From contig NC_056005.1 in NCBI RefSeq assembly GCF_018446385.1, forward strand, positions 59,060,239 through 59,124,238: DNA of 64,000 nucleotides, read 5' to 3'. Shown piece by piece: positions 22,735 through 34,027 of this stretch. The stretch is from Zingiber officinale (taxonomy: Eukaryota; Streptophyta; Magnoliopsida; Zingiberales; Zingiberaceae). Each line of letters starts with the position of its first letter. Position 1 is the first letter of the stretch. The notes beneath the pieces were generated by a model. The model worked only from the letters and a program-made list of their open reading frames with translations, did not search any database and was not told where the DNA came from. The position numbers were made by a program, and so were the translations under genes.

Positions 22735-25167
22735 TGTTAGAGTGTATACTAAAAGCCTAGCTTTTGTAAACATTTGTTTTTGAAATAAAAGAATCACATT
22801 GGTCAATATTTATATTTATTTGTTAAATGTAATTGTTCAATTAATTTATATAAGTAGATAACTTGGTGTGTGGTGTCACACTCAGAAGATCATGTTGTCG
22901 GTTCTTTATAAATTATAAACAGTTGCTCACGACTAAGATGAAAGGAACAAACCATCGGAATAGTCGTAGTGTAATTAAGTATTAATTTATCTTGATTAAT
23001 AAATTACACTGGTACACTCTAAGTGTATTGAGTAGGATCATTTAGGTAAGTTATTTTTGTACTTACTTAATAAAAGACCTAGACCTTAATTATTATGGAA
23101 GTGTGTTCTTTTACTCCTAATATAATAACAAGCACATATATTTAATATTTATTTCTTTGTCTTATCAAAGGATGAAGTTTAGCTCGATAAATCAATATGG
23201 CCGATAAGTTGGGAAATGATATTACTTATAGTATGTGTTGTTGATTATAGAAGGAATCTGTGTCCTAGTTGTCTAGGTTGAGAATGTCCCCAAGAGGAGC
23301 TCATAAGGATTGCCATGTTAAACCCTGTAGGTGGACTTAGTCTGACATGACAATGAAGTTGAGTGCTACTACTCTTGGAGCTAGATATTAATTATGTGAG
23401 TTGTCAATAACTTACTTAATTAGTGGGCATTCGTTATCTTAAACACAGGGAGACTAACACACTCATGATAAGAAGGAGACCATAATGTAATTTGGGATTA
23501 GTGCAGTAGTGCGATAATAACTCTCTAGTGGAATGAGTTATTATCGATGAACTTGAGTTGTGTGTTCGGGGCAAGAACGGGATACCCAACCTCATCGGAA
23601 GGCCAAAACCAATTTCTCCTCTAGGTCCCTGTTGTTGTCTCATTATAACCTCAAGTCCATCCAAATATAAGCCCATCTTGGTGTCCAAGAAGGCGGCCGG
23701 TCCAATGCTTGGTAACCAAGCAAGGGTCGGCCACATCCTCTTCTATAGGGGTCGACCCTTTGCTTGGTGCCCAAGCATGTAAGGGTCGGCCATAATAATT
23801 CAAACAAGGAGGGTTGTTTTAAATTTTTAAAATCTTCTCTTTGTAGAAAACTATAAGTTTTAAAAGAGTGATTTTAATTTTTAAAACTGTCCTTATTTGA
23901 ATTCGGCCACATGTTTTAATAGAGAGTTTTAAAAGTTTTAAAATTTTCCTTTTTTAACCATCCTCATGGTTTAAGAAGAAAAAAGGAAGATAAGTTTTAA
24001 AATTTAAATTTTCTATCATCATGTTAAAAAAGGAAATTTTATAAGAGAAGTTTTAAATTTTAAACATGGTTTTAATTTTTAGAACTTTTCTTTTTGAACT
24101 CCTACTTTAGGAAAGAGAGCTTGTAAAATTTTATAAGAGTTTTTCTTCTTGTAAAATTTATAAAAAAAAAATATTCCTTTCCTCTTATGGGGGTTGGCCA
24201 CCCTTGCTTGGTGTCGAAGCAAGGTGGCCGACCATATTGAAAAAAATAAAATTATCAATTAATTTTTGGTGATTGATTCAATCAAGAGGAAAGAAAAGGA
24301 AAATAAAAAGGGACAAGGAAAAACTAGAGGAAGATTTTAAATTTTGTAAAAATTCTTCCCTTATTTACCTTGGGCAAGTATTATAAAAGAAGGGGTGAGG
24401 AGGCTTCATGAGACACAACTCTTATTGTCTTGCTTGGAGATCTCTTAGTGGCTGGCCCTCTCTCTTCTACCTTTCCCTTTGTTCTCTTCTCCTTGGTGGT
24501 GGTGGCCGGATTTTAGAGGAAGAGGAAGCAAGCTTTTGGGTGGTGTTCATCTTGGAGGATCGTCGCCCACACGACGTCCAAGGCAAGGCGAGGAATATGG
24601 TAGAAGATCTCGAGGTCATTAGTTTACAAAGAGAAGGTATAATTAACAATTGTTTTCCGCATCATGCGAGTTATTTCTTTTTGAAAGAATTTCAAACACA
24701 AGAGGCATTAGATCTAGTTTTTTTGAATTAGTTTTTCGAGTTTGTGTTTTCTTCTTTTTTCGAATTTGTGATTCGATTGTTCTTTTTGGTTAACCTTGAG
24801 TTATTTAAGGAAATTAAATATTAACTTTCCTTAAAAGGTTTTGTCTAGGCGGTGGTGGTTGCTCCTATATCCAAGAAGACCATGTGCCTCGCCATGTAAT
24901 CCTGGATGCTAATTTTGGAAATTAATATTTAATGGAATTAATAACATAGGTGGATTTGAATCAATAGTGTTAAGTTCCGCTTGCGATTCAAATCTAAACC
25001 AATAAGAACGGATAAGTTAAATTTGGAATCAATGATGTTAATTTCCGTCTGTGATTCTTAATTTAACTTCTAAAGAACACAATAGGTTATTTAAGGAAAG
25101 GTTCGACACTTGTACAAAAATATTTTTGTACAGTGGAACTGGTATGTTTTCCTAGGTCTAACCAACA
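22735..25167 (+). repeat. COP-1 3' LTR, uninterrupted (2433 bp)
   Basis: TGTTAGAGTG... to ...TAACCAACA, followed by acgtg (25168-25172). It serves as the reference for reading the fragmented 5' LTR. It contains a TATA-like TATAAAAG (24382-24389) and a T-rich/A-rich tract at 23810-24180. ORFs inside recur in all three LTR copies and encode nothing recognisable. Confidence 0.95.
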
Positions 25168-25172
25168 ACGTG

Positions 25173-25579
25173 GTGTCTAGCCGAGGTATTTCAGTAGACC
25201 TTCAGAATATCGAGGCTTTCACCAGTTGGGAGCAGCTGAAATTAGTTCAGGAGATCCTCAGTTTTCTGGGACTCGCTGGATATCACAGATGGTTCGTCGA
25301 GGGTTTCTCACATCTAGCTATGCCACTGATACGCCTGACAAGGAAAGGCGTGAAGTTCACATGGTCCGAGGACGGTGGGAGATTAGTGTCGGCTCCAGTT
25401 TTGGTTTTGCCCGCTAGAGAGGATGGATTCATACTTTACACCGACACATCATTTCAGGGTTTGTCCACTCTCCTGATGCAGCACAGTAGGGTAGTTTCCT
25501 ATGATTCTCGTCAGTTAAATGAGCATGAGAAGAACTACCCAGTACATGATTTGGAGCTAGCCGCCATCATCTTTGCTTT
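25173..25579 (+). pseudogene. GYP-1 RT end and RNase H start
   Basis: The open frame covers the connection region of gypsy RT: FLGLAGYHRWFVEGFS, PLIRLTRKG and the F-W block. RNase H then begins with YTDTSFQGLSTLLMQ, whose Asp is the first catalytic residue, and continues VVSYDSRQLNEHEKNYPVHDLELAAIIFALK. SIR-1 enters right after this block; the gene resumes at 46578. No stop occurs in this piece. Confidence 0.92.
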
Positions 25580-25584
25580 GAAGA

Positions 25585-26843
25585 TGTTGGTGCGGGAAGC
25601 ATCCGATGATCGACCGTTGTTTTGATAATGGCAAAGGAATTCAAAGTTAAGTTGTTTTGTGATCTAATGCACTTGATTGAGTGTTTCAGGAAAGTCCTAG
25701 CTGCGGTTAGGCAGGTGGAAAACCCTAGGGGGTGGTAACCCTAGGTCATAGAGGTGGTAACCCTATGCGGAAAGTCTTGGCGGATCGAGAGTTTCAGGCA
25801 AAAGTCCTAGGGGGGTAACCCTAGCTGAAAAGTCCTGGTGTCGCGAACCAGGTGAAAGACTTGACCAGCCGGGAAGCGAAAGTCGAGCAGAAAGTCCAGA
25901 AGCTTCAAACGCTGAGCAAAAGTCCAGTCGATTTGGAGGATCGCACTGGCAACAGGTAAATCTCCTGAGTGGAGTAGGTGAGGACGTGTTCCCCGTAGAG
26001 GGAACAGTAGGCGTCGGGTCGACCTAGGGTTTCCGGTAGGAAATCCGAAGTCAAACACGAACAATCCAACGACTGTCAAGTTTATCTATCATATTATTTC
26101 TGTGCTAACTTTGGTTTGCAGGGTTTGTGTTTGGGACTATCACAATTTGCAGGAACAAAGGAGCAACTCAGACCTCAGATGAACAGTGTCCGAGGCGCCT
26201 CCATGGGGCTTTGAGGCGCCTTGGGTGCTAGCCGAAGCTAGCTGTCCAAAAACGCTGGAGGAGCCCTATATAGACTTGAAGGCACCTTGAAGCTGGGGTT
26301 CAAGGCACCTTGGACTTGCCTTTAAAGCGCCTTGAGGAAGATAAGCGCAGAAGGAGTCTGCGTTGATCTACGTGGCTGAATCGGCTCGTTGGAGTCACCT
26401 CGGACAGCCTTGGAGGCGCCTCCAACACTGTTTATAAGGGGACTTCGAACAGCAGCTCAGAAGAACTTCTTCCAAGCGATCCTTCTACTACAAGCTGCTT
26501 ACGAGACAATCCCGGAGTGATGCAACGAGATCCCGACGACCCGGAGCTTCAGCTTTCAGTATTTCGTTGTCGGTATAAAGTTTATTTACTGCTTTTACAT
26601 TGTACTCAGTTTGTAATAACAACTTTCGAGCTTATAGTTGTTGCCCACCAGAAGCGATCAACGATCGCGGACCTTGGAGTAGGAGTCGCCACAGGCTCCG
26701 AACCAAGTAACCAACTTTTGTTAGCGTGTGCTCTTTTATTTTTCCGCTGCGTGTATTTACTCGATTGTTTTACAATTCCAAAACGAACGAATTAGCCACG
26801 AGCGCTATTCACCCCCCCCCCCTCTAGAGCTTTCGATCCAACA
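25585..26843 (+). repeat. SIR-1 5' LTR
   Basis: TGTTGG...GATCCAACA. Modules in order: repeats of AAGTCCTAG and GGTAACCCTAG (25690-25830), GGCGCC-type palindromes (26190-26430), TATA-like TTTATAAGGGG (26431-), poly-C of 11 (26812-26822). The R/U5 boundaries are not determinable by eye. Confidence 0.93.
26431..26441 (+). promoter_or_regulatory. TATA-like box of SIR-1 LTR
   Basis: TTTATAAGGGG, repeated in the 3' LTR at 46163-46173. It directly follows the palindrome cluster, as does the GTTTATAGC of SIR-2. This is a probable core promoter (inference from position and conservation). Confidence 0.5.
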
Positions 26844-26845
26844 AT

Positions 26846-26862
26846 TGGTATCAGAGGGGGGT
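26846..26862 (+). other. Primer binding site of SIR-1
   Basis: TGGTATCAGAGGGGGG lies two bases after the LTR end, the tRNA-Met type PBS. The last bases diverge from the usual GCCAGG-like continuation. Confidence 0.85.
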
Positions 26863-27098
26863 CGCGTTGATCTGGTGCAACCACCAATCACGCAATTTTT
26901 TTTACGTGGTATTTTCAGTTTTACGGAGTCAATTAGAATTGGCTTAATAGCTATATTCTAATTAATTTTTTTTCGAATCAGTTTTGCTCGAGACTGGTGC
27001 AACACCACTCGAGCTCGCAAATTCTTAACTCAATTTCCTGTAATGCTAATCCAAGACCTAGTCTTGGGACATTTCTATTTTTTTGTTGCATATCGCTA

Positions 27099-28324
27099 AT
27101 GGCCCAACAAGAAGGGTTCAACACAGTTCGCCCCCCACTTTTCTCCAGAGAAGACTTCGGAAACTGGAAGGGGCGAATGGAAACATTTCTCAAGACACAG
27201 TTCGACACGTGGATGATTATCAAGACTGGACTAGAACTGCCATCCGACGAAGACGGCAAGCCGACACTCTGCGAAAAATGGGAACCAACCCTAATCAAGA
27301 AGGTGGAAGTTGATGCCAGAACAACCTGCACCCTCCAGTGCGGACTGACCAAGGACGAACTCAACAGAGTTGGACCATTCTCCAGCGAAAAAGAACTTTG
27401 GGAAAAGCTGATCGAACTCCACGAGGGCACCTCTGACACTAAGGTAAGCAAGAGAGATCTCTTGTTCAATAAATTATATAATTTGAAAAAGCAAGAAGAC
27501 GAGACGACCAGCCAACTTCGCGCTCGTATACAAGACATCCTAAATTCCCTCCACGCGATCGGGCAAAAGGTCGAGAATAGGGACATCATAAGGTACGCAC
27601 TTAATGCTTTTCTGAGGAGCACATTGTGGGCATCAATGGTAGATGCCTACAAAGTCTCCAAGGATTTATCTTCCATTAGATTAGATGAATTATTCTCTGA
27701 ATTTGAACTTCATGAGCAGACTAATACACAGCCACCCGAGAAAGGTGTAGCTTTGCTTGCAGGTACCATTAGAACACGCGAACCAAGATCACGATGAAGA
27801 ACCGAGCCAGCGTCAGAACCAGAACTAGACTCAAACGATGAAGACGATGAACTAACAACAGAACTCGTGAACGTGGTAAAGAAGCTCTACAAGACAAAGA
27901 ATGGTTTCAACAAGAAAGACCTAAAGAAGGCAGTCCAAACCAAGGAGGGTCAACTGAGCTTAAAGGTCAAGTTTGAGGTGACCTGCTATGGATGCAACTG
28001 GAAAGGGCATATCAAGGACAACTGCCCCAATCAGAAGGATGCAAAGAAGCAAAGAAAGAAGAAGGTACTAAAAGCAACCTTTGAAGAATCTTCAGAAGAG
28101 GATACTGATGACGAGCTCGAATAGACGAGCCTTCTTGCCCTGATGGCTCGAGACCAGATCGATGTGTCTGAGAGCGAGAGCGAGTCGGAAGCAGAATCGG
28201 AAAGAAGCCACGGATCTGTATCGGTTTCCGAAGGACCCGATCCCTTTATAAGTATCCCTCGACTTAACAACCTAGTTAATTATTTGTTATGAAAATTAGC
28301 TAAATTTAATCTTAGAATTAAGTC
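27099..28324 (+). pseudogene. SIR-1 gag, N-terminal and zinc-knuckle part
   Basis: The start is placed at the ATG at 27099 (MAQQEGFNTVRPPLFS), because the preceding codons are leader sequence. The UBN2-type capsid runs to about residue 230, containing LWEKLIELHEGTSDTKVS and LLFNKLYNL. An acidic linker then leads to a CCHC zinc knuckle at 27984-28025 (C-YG-C-NWKG-H-IKDN-C), followed by a Lys-rich and then an acidic region. One frame is broken by TGA 27795-27797 (CGA expected) and TAG 28122-28124. The gene is interrupted by COP-2a after acttc (28325-28329) and continues at 36994. Confidence 0.9.
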
Positions 28325-28329
28325 ACTTC

Positions 28330-30210
28330 TGTTGGGTTCTTCGAGCCACGAAAACCACTTTTTCGCGTCGCGGAAACCCCGAAGGACCCAAAGCCGTAGA
28401 TCCGTGCAAAGATTCGTATAAAAATTCGAAAAACTATTTCTTGTACGAGTTCAAAAACTGATCTACTACTTAGATCTATGAGGAAAAAGTGTTTACCCTT
28501 GATGTGATGCCCTTCGCGTTCCCGCTCGTCCAAATGATGCCGGATCTCAAGACCGTCAAGCGCCGGTCCTCTAGAAGTATCCACACGGACACACTAGATG
28601 GAGATGACCAAAAAACCAAGGTGTGCTAGCACCTATGTGGTTCGGCCAAGGGAGAAGAGGGAGAGGGAGAGCTTGAGAGGGAGAAGGAGGAAGATGCACA
28701 CAAGTGAATGAAAAATGAATTTTTTTTCTCCCAAAAACCAAGTGGCCGGCCACATTTCTAAATTCACATTAATTGCATTAATTGCAATTAATATGAAACC
28801 ATAAAATCACATTAATTGCATTAATTACAATTAATATGAAACCATTAAGAGAGTGGATTTGTTACTTCCATGAGGTGGCACCCATGATGATGTGGAACAT
28901 CATTATTGGTCCACCTAATGCCAACTCACCAATGAGGTGGCAAAAAGGTCAAGTCAAAATTTACCTTTGGTCTTCCTTCTCAAGTCAAGTCAAACTTGAC
29001 TCCATCTCTACCATGGTGGATCTAATCCAACCATTTGATTCGAGCCAACTTAATATAATGAATCTAATTCATTAAATTAAATTGATTCAATGAGTCAAAA
29101 TCTAAATTAGACTCATTTAACACATGAATCAACTTGAGTCGAACTCAAGTTAGCCCAATTAGGATTACTCTTAATCCAATTTGATTCATCAAATGAATCT
29201 AATCCTCTTGGTTCATCATATGAACCTAATCTCCACCTAATTGTCCTAAGTGTGTGACCCTATAGGTTCTTGTAACGTTGGCAATGCCCTAAACCCATTT
29301 AGGAGCATAAGTAATGAGCGGTATCTAGCAACACATCATTACTACCCAAGTTATAAGAATGTCGAGATCCGACATCACCTTGTGACTACCAATTGTGACT
29401 ACTCACAAAATAATGACAAGTGTCCTTCTATCCTAGACGTCTAGATTGATCAATATGAGGCATAGACCGTGTCATCCTCTAATCAATCTAAATCTTGAAC
29501 TCCAAGTAGACTCACTCGATCAAATAGCTCAACATCTAATGTTGACTCATTTGGGCATGGTCATGCACTTAGTGGTCTCACTCTATCAAGAATACCGATA
29601 TCGCTCCCGTCATATGGGAGGGATAGATCCCATCTACATCACTCACATCCCTCTACATAATTCGTTATATACCCAGTAATCGCCTTTCAGTTACGGGTGA
29701 CGTTTGACGAAATCAAAGTACATAACTCCTTATGTAGGGATCCATGGTGACTTCAGGTCTAAGGACTAATAGTCATACTAATAGTCACATGAGAAAGTAT
29801 ATGACACTCATATAACGATCCATGATACTTTCTCATGGCGGGTCATTCAGTATACATTCTCTAATGCATACCCATGTGTCAGCTTGATATCTCTATATCC
29901 ATGACTTGTGAGATCAAGCCATCGAGCTGACCTACATGCTAGTCTTATTGTGTTAACATTGTCCCTGAATGTTAATACTCGACTAGGATTGATTTAGAGT
30001 AGTGTTCCCTATATCATCTCACTATCGATTCAACTAATCGATTGATATAGGTATGAACCTTCTACTCAAGGACGCTCTTATACTTAGTCTATTTGGCACT
30101 AATATAAATAAGTATAATAACCAAACAAATGCATTTATTGATATACAAGAATATGATATACATGAGTTCATACAATCATCAAATGATTGGCTCTAGGGCT
30201 CTAACTAACA
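28330..30210 (-). repeat. COP-2a 3' LTR
   Basis: In + orientation TGTTGGGTTC... to ...CTAACTAACA, 1881 bp. It holds a chain of perfect inverted repeats between about 29056 and 30050 (listed in findings) and a tandem ATTGCATTAATTGCAATTAAT block at 28765-28845. ORFs here recur in every LTR copy and have no recognisable product. Confidence 0.95.
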
Positions 30211-30222
30211 ATCTCCCACTAG
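30211..30222 (-). other. Polypurine tract of COP-2a
   Basis: On the minus strand TAGTGGGAGAT immediately precedes the LTR start TGTTAG. COP-2b has the same at 59320-59331. Confidence 0.85.
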
Positions 30223-30259
30223 CACTAGTGCCAATCAATATAGGCTCTAAGGCCTAAAG

Positions 30260-31004
30260 ACCTAGTGTGACCATCATGCTTCCTCTGTGCCAAAGCCTTG
30301 GTCAAGGGATCTGCGATGTTAGCCTCTGTAGGTACTCTGCAAATCTTCACATCTCCTCTATCGATAATCTCTCGAATGAGATGGAAACGTTGTAGAACTG
30401 CTGTGAACTCTGCCAGTTCATAACACTACCATCTAAGCAAAACACGAACCCTGACTGCGATCGGTAATCATCTTGATCGGTCTAGAAGCTGGCATCACTA
30501 TAACCCATTACAGTTAGCTCATCATTGCCTCCATATATCAAGAAATATTCTTTAGTCCTTCTTAAGTACTTAAGAATATTCTTAACCGCTATCCAGTGAC
30601 TTTCACTGGATCTGTATCTGCTCGTCATGCTCAAAGCATACGAGACATCGGTCGAGTACATAGCATGGCGTGCATGATCGATCCTATGGGCTGAGGCATA
30701 AGGGATCTGATCCATGCGGTCTCTCCTCTCTAGAAGAGGGACCTTGAGTCTTTGAAGACTCACGCCATGTGACTTCGGCGAAATCCCTTCGAATTCTGCA
30801 TGGCAAACCGAAGGAGTACCTTGTCAATATATGTACTCGACTTAGGCCAAGCAATCTCTTAGATCTATCTCTATAGATCTGTATCCCAAGAATACGAGAT
30901 GCCTCACCTAAGTCCTTCATTGAGAAGCAACTCCCTAGCCAGGTCTTGACAGACTGAAGCATAGCAATGTCCTTCCCAATGAGTAGTATGTCATCCACAT
31001 ACAA
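30260..31004 (-). pseudogene. COP-2a RT C-terminus and RNase H
   Basis: Reading from 31004 down: YVDD catalytic box at 30990-31001, the SMKDLGEA..ILGIQIYRDR block, then after a frameshift near 30760-30830 HWIAVKNILKYLRRTKE and the RNase H start MGYSDASF. The part below about 30480 is out of frame and has lost segments including the DNNGA block. It is enzymatically dead. Counterpart in COP-2b: 59405-60300. Confidence 0.85.
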
Positions 31005-31109
31005 TATGAGGAAGACAACTATGTCCCCTAAAACCTTCTTGTAGACACAAGGCTCATCTTCATTCTTGATGAAACCAAACTGTTTGATCGCATCATCGAA
31101 TCGAAGATT

Positions 31110-32001
31110 CTAGCTCCGAGAATGGCCTTTAGACCTATGCAGCTTGCATACCCTACTAGTATGCTGTGGATCTACAAAACCCTCAGGTTGTGTCATGTAC
31201 ACATCCTCGAGTAGGTTTCCATTCAGAAACGCGGTTTTGACATCCATCTGCCATATCTCATAGTCATGGTAGGCTGCAATAGCAAGCATGATCCGAATGG
31301 ACTTAAACATCGCCACTGGAGAAAAGGTTTCATCATAGTCAATACCATGAATCTGCTTGAAACCTTTAGCTACCAAGCGACCCTTATAGATAAGTCCATC
31401 CATGTCAGTCTTTCTCTTAAAGACCCACTTGTACCCAATGGGTTTTACCCCTTCAGGTGGATCAACCAAAGTCCATACTTGGCTGGTGTACATGGATTCT
31501 ATCTCGGATCTCATGGCTTCTAGCCATTACTCAGAATCTTGTCTCATCACAGCTTCTTGATAGGTGGTAGGCTCATCCTCTATGAGCACAATGTCATCAT
31601 GGTCAGACAAGAGAAATGAGTATCTCTCAGGCTGACGACGTACCCTATCAGACCTGCGAAGAGGTATGTCTACTTGAACTGGTTGTTGTTCCTCAACTCC
31701 TTGTGGAACAACATCATCCACAACACTTTGTGGTTCCAGTTCAATTTTCATCGAGGCATTAGTGCTATTGTTCGCATCTTGAACTTCTTCAAGATCGAGC
31801 ACCCCCACTAGTCTTTCTAGAAACAAAATCCTTTCTAGAAAGACCCGATCTTACCACAACTACCTTGTCGTTGGTGGGAATGTAAATAATATCCTTAGTT
31901 TCCTTGGGATATCCGATGAAATAGCACTTGTCGGATTTGGGTCTGTCTGAGACTTGGCGTCTAACGTAAGCCTCACAACCCCAAATCCTCATGAAAGACA
32001 T
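31110..32001 (-). pseudogene. COP-2a integrase C-terminal linker and RT N-terminus
   Basis: 31789-32001 carries MRIWGCEAYVRRQVSD and the FIGYPKETK strand typical of the copia integrase tail. 31527-31826 is the variable acidic linker with RRSDRVRRQPERYSF. 31110-31514 is RT fingers/palm: VWTLVDPPEGVKPIGYKWVF, KGRLVAKGFKQIHGIDYDET, MDVKTAFLNG. The three pieces lie in different frames, separated by small indels. After 31110 the YGLKQASRSW block seen in COP-2b (about 60390) is deleted. Confidence 0.85.
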
Positions 32002-32560
32002 CTGGGCATCTCCCGGTCCATATCCTATATGGTGTCTTTATCACGGCCTTTGATGGAACTCGGTTGAGTATGAAAGCTGCCGTGTCTAGAGCATATCCCC
32101 ATAGATATGTCGGAAGATCTGTGTGACTCATCATAGATCGTACCATATCTAATAAGGTACGATTCCTCCTTTCGGATACACCATTCCACTGTGGTGTTCC
32201 AGGAGGAGTGAGTTGAGATAAAATCCCACACTCAGCTAAGTAGTCACGAAACTCATGGCTTAAGTATTCACCACCTCGATCTGATCGAAGTACCTTAATA
32301 CTCTTGCCAAGCTGGTTCTGTACTTCATTCTTGAATTCTTTGAACTTTTCAAAGGATTCAGACTTATGTGTCATCAAGTACACATAACCGTATCTACTAA
32401 AATCATCAGTAAATGTGATGAAGTATCTATAACCGCCTCTAGCAGCAACATTGAAAGGGCCACATACATCACTATGTATGAGTCCTAACAAATCAGTTGC
32501 TCTCTCGCTATGCCCACTAAAGGGGTCTTGGTCATCTTGCCTCGTAGGCATGACTCGCAT
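31973..32560 (-). pseudogene. COP-2a integrase core
   Basis: An uninterrupted stretch with the DDE residues in context: LIHSDVCGPF (first Asp), LRSDRGGEY (second Asp), SERRNRTLLDM (Glu). It also has FTDDFSRYGYVYLM and ALDTAAFILNRVPSK. The usual PQQNG is PQWNG here and in COP-2b, so this is a family feature. The first about 12 residues of this ORF come from a frameshifted GAG-pre-integrase segment. The frame breaks near 32005. Confidence 0.88.
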
Positions 32561-33060
32561 ATCTCATATGATTCTAAATCAAATGAGTCCAACAAACCAT
32601 CCTTATGGAGCTGGGATAAGCGCTTGTCATTTATATGACCTAAGCGACAGTGCCAGAGGTATGTTTGGTTCATGTCATTTGACTTGAACCTCTTGGTACT
32701 AATGTTATAGATAGGGCTCTCAAGGTCTAGAATATAGAGTCCATTTATTAGTGGTGCACTACAATAGAACATATCTTTCAAATAAACAGAACAACATTTG
32801 TCTTTTATTATAAAAGAGTATCCTTTCTTGTCTAAACAAGAAACGGAAACTATGTTCTTAGTAAGAGCAGGCACATAACAACAATCATCTAAATCTAGTA
32901 CAAGCCCAGAGGGCAGAGATAGATAAGTTCCTACTGCAACAGGAGCAACCCGTGCTCCATTGCCTACTCGTGGGTCTATCTCCCTTCGTCAATGCCTGCT
33001 ATTCCTCGGTAGCTTGTACATTAGTACAAATGTGCGACCGTTATCTAATACCCACGATGA
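32485..33060 (-). pseudogene. COP-2a protease remnant and GAG-pre-integrase
   Basis: 32485-32874 encodes LVPALTKNIVSVSCL-type protease C-terminus and the GAG-pre-integrase HCRLGHIND..ICESCLRGKMTKTP. Upstream (33025-33060) the protease active site, VLDTGC in COP-2b at about 62300, reads VLDNG after a short deletion, so the catalytic triad is lost. Confidence 0.8.
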
Positions 33061-33118
33061 AGAAATAGAGGTTGACTTCTATAACATTTATACAGTAGAA
33101 ATCTTATTTCTCTTCTTC

Positions 33119-33484
33119 TTAAGATCTTCGGTATTCTTTGGGTCTCTCATGCCTTGCTTGTCCTTGATATAGGTGACAAAGATGTTCAACCATATCGTAA
33201 GCGCTCATCAACTCATGTTGCTTCTGAAGCTCAGAGTTCATGGTTGCGAGCATAAGACAAGACACATCTAATGCGTCATCTTGATGCTTCTTGTAAGCTT
33301 CTCGGTCTGCTCGCGTGGCAGTGGCAGGAGGAGTCTCTGGAATGGGCTGCTCCAGAACGTACAGTTTACGTTCTTGGGTGAGAACTATTCTCAGGTTCCT
33401 GTACCAGTCCAGGAAATTTGCTCCGTTGAGCTTGTCCTTCTTAAGGACAGATCGCAGGGAGAAAATGTTCGTATTCGACGTCAT
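33119..33484 (-). pseudogene. COP-2a gag, truncated
   Basis: The start is the ATG at 33482-33484 (MTSNTN), matching COP-2b at 63181-63183. The N-terminal half of gag is present: KDKLNGANFLDWYRNLRIVL, then CLMLATMNSELQKQHE. Compared with COP-2b, about 450 bp are deleted (33127-33147 versus 62405-62857), removing the rest of the capsid and the zinc knuckle. The reading frame then enters unrelated codons. Confidence 0.88.
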
Positions 33485-34027
33485 GGCAATTCTACAACAA
33501 AAAATAAATGCAGAAATAAGTATCATATTCTTTAAAATCATTTAATTAGGCCTTTAATTAAATGATGCTCCCACTGAATTCTATAATTCTTGTGGGACAA
33601 GATCCACATCATACTAACCCTTGAGTTAGCTTTGGCTAATACGCCCAAGGCTTAGTATGATCGGTAGGTAACGATTACCAATTACATCTCTATGCAACTC
33701 TTGTTTATAGAATCAATATCCGCATTTATATTAAAACTCGAGTTAGCTTTGGCTAATACGCCCGAGAGTTAATATAGATGTGATTTTGACCTATCTTTCC
33801 AACTATTGGAAGAATGTCTATAGTTGACTCAATCCAACCGAGTAACTATGAATACTCAATCTAATTGAGTTTGTATTCACCCATGCGTTGATAGACGGGA
33901 CCAAGATTGTCCCTCCGTACCCTAGCAAGATAATATGTATTGCTCTGCTTTGGCAGATTCAACAATACATGTGATCGAGGTAGTGATAGGTATCACGGCA
34001 TGGTTAGGCATTAGAGTTGAGTCAATC

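Larger units (their letters stand above)
1559..25167 (+). mobile_element. COP-1: complete but decayed Ty1/copia element with four nested insertions
   Basis: The element is bounded by TG...CA and a 5-bp duplication, atgtg at 1554-1558 and acgtg at 25168-25172 (one mismatch). The 5' LTR spans 1559-13758 because GYP-2 and a COP-2 solo LTR sit inside it. The PBS follows at 13761, gag-pol runs from 14878 to 22712 interrupted by a solo LTR (17069-20978), then come a polypurine tract and an uninterrupted 3' LTR (22735-25167). The order PR-INT-RT-RH identifies Ty1/copia. Clade was not assigned. Over the first 230 bases the LTRs differ by about 8 substitutions and 1 indel. Confidence 0.93.

Noticed and set aside
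26978..27622. 214-codon ORF on the minus strand
   Set aside because: Antisense shadow of the SIR-1 gag coding frame.
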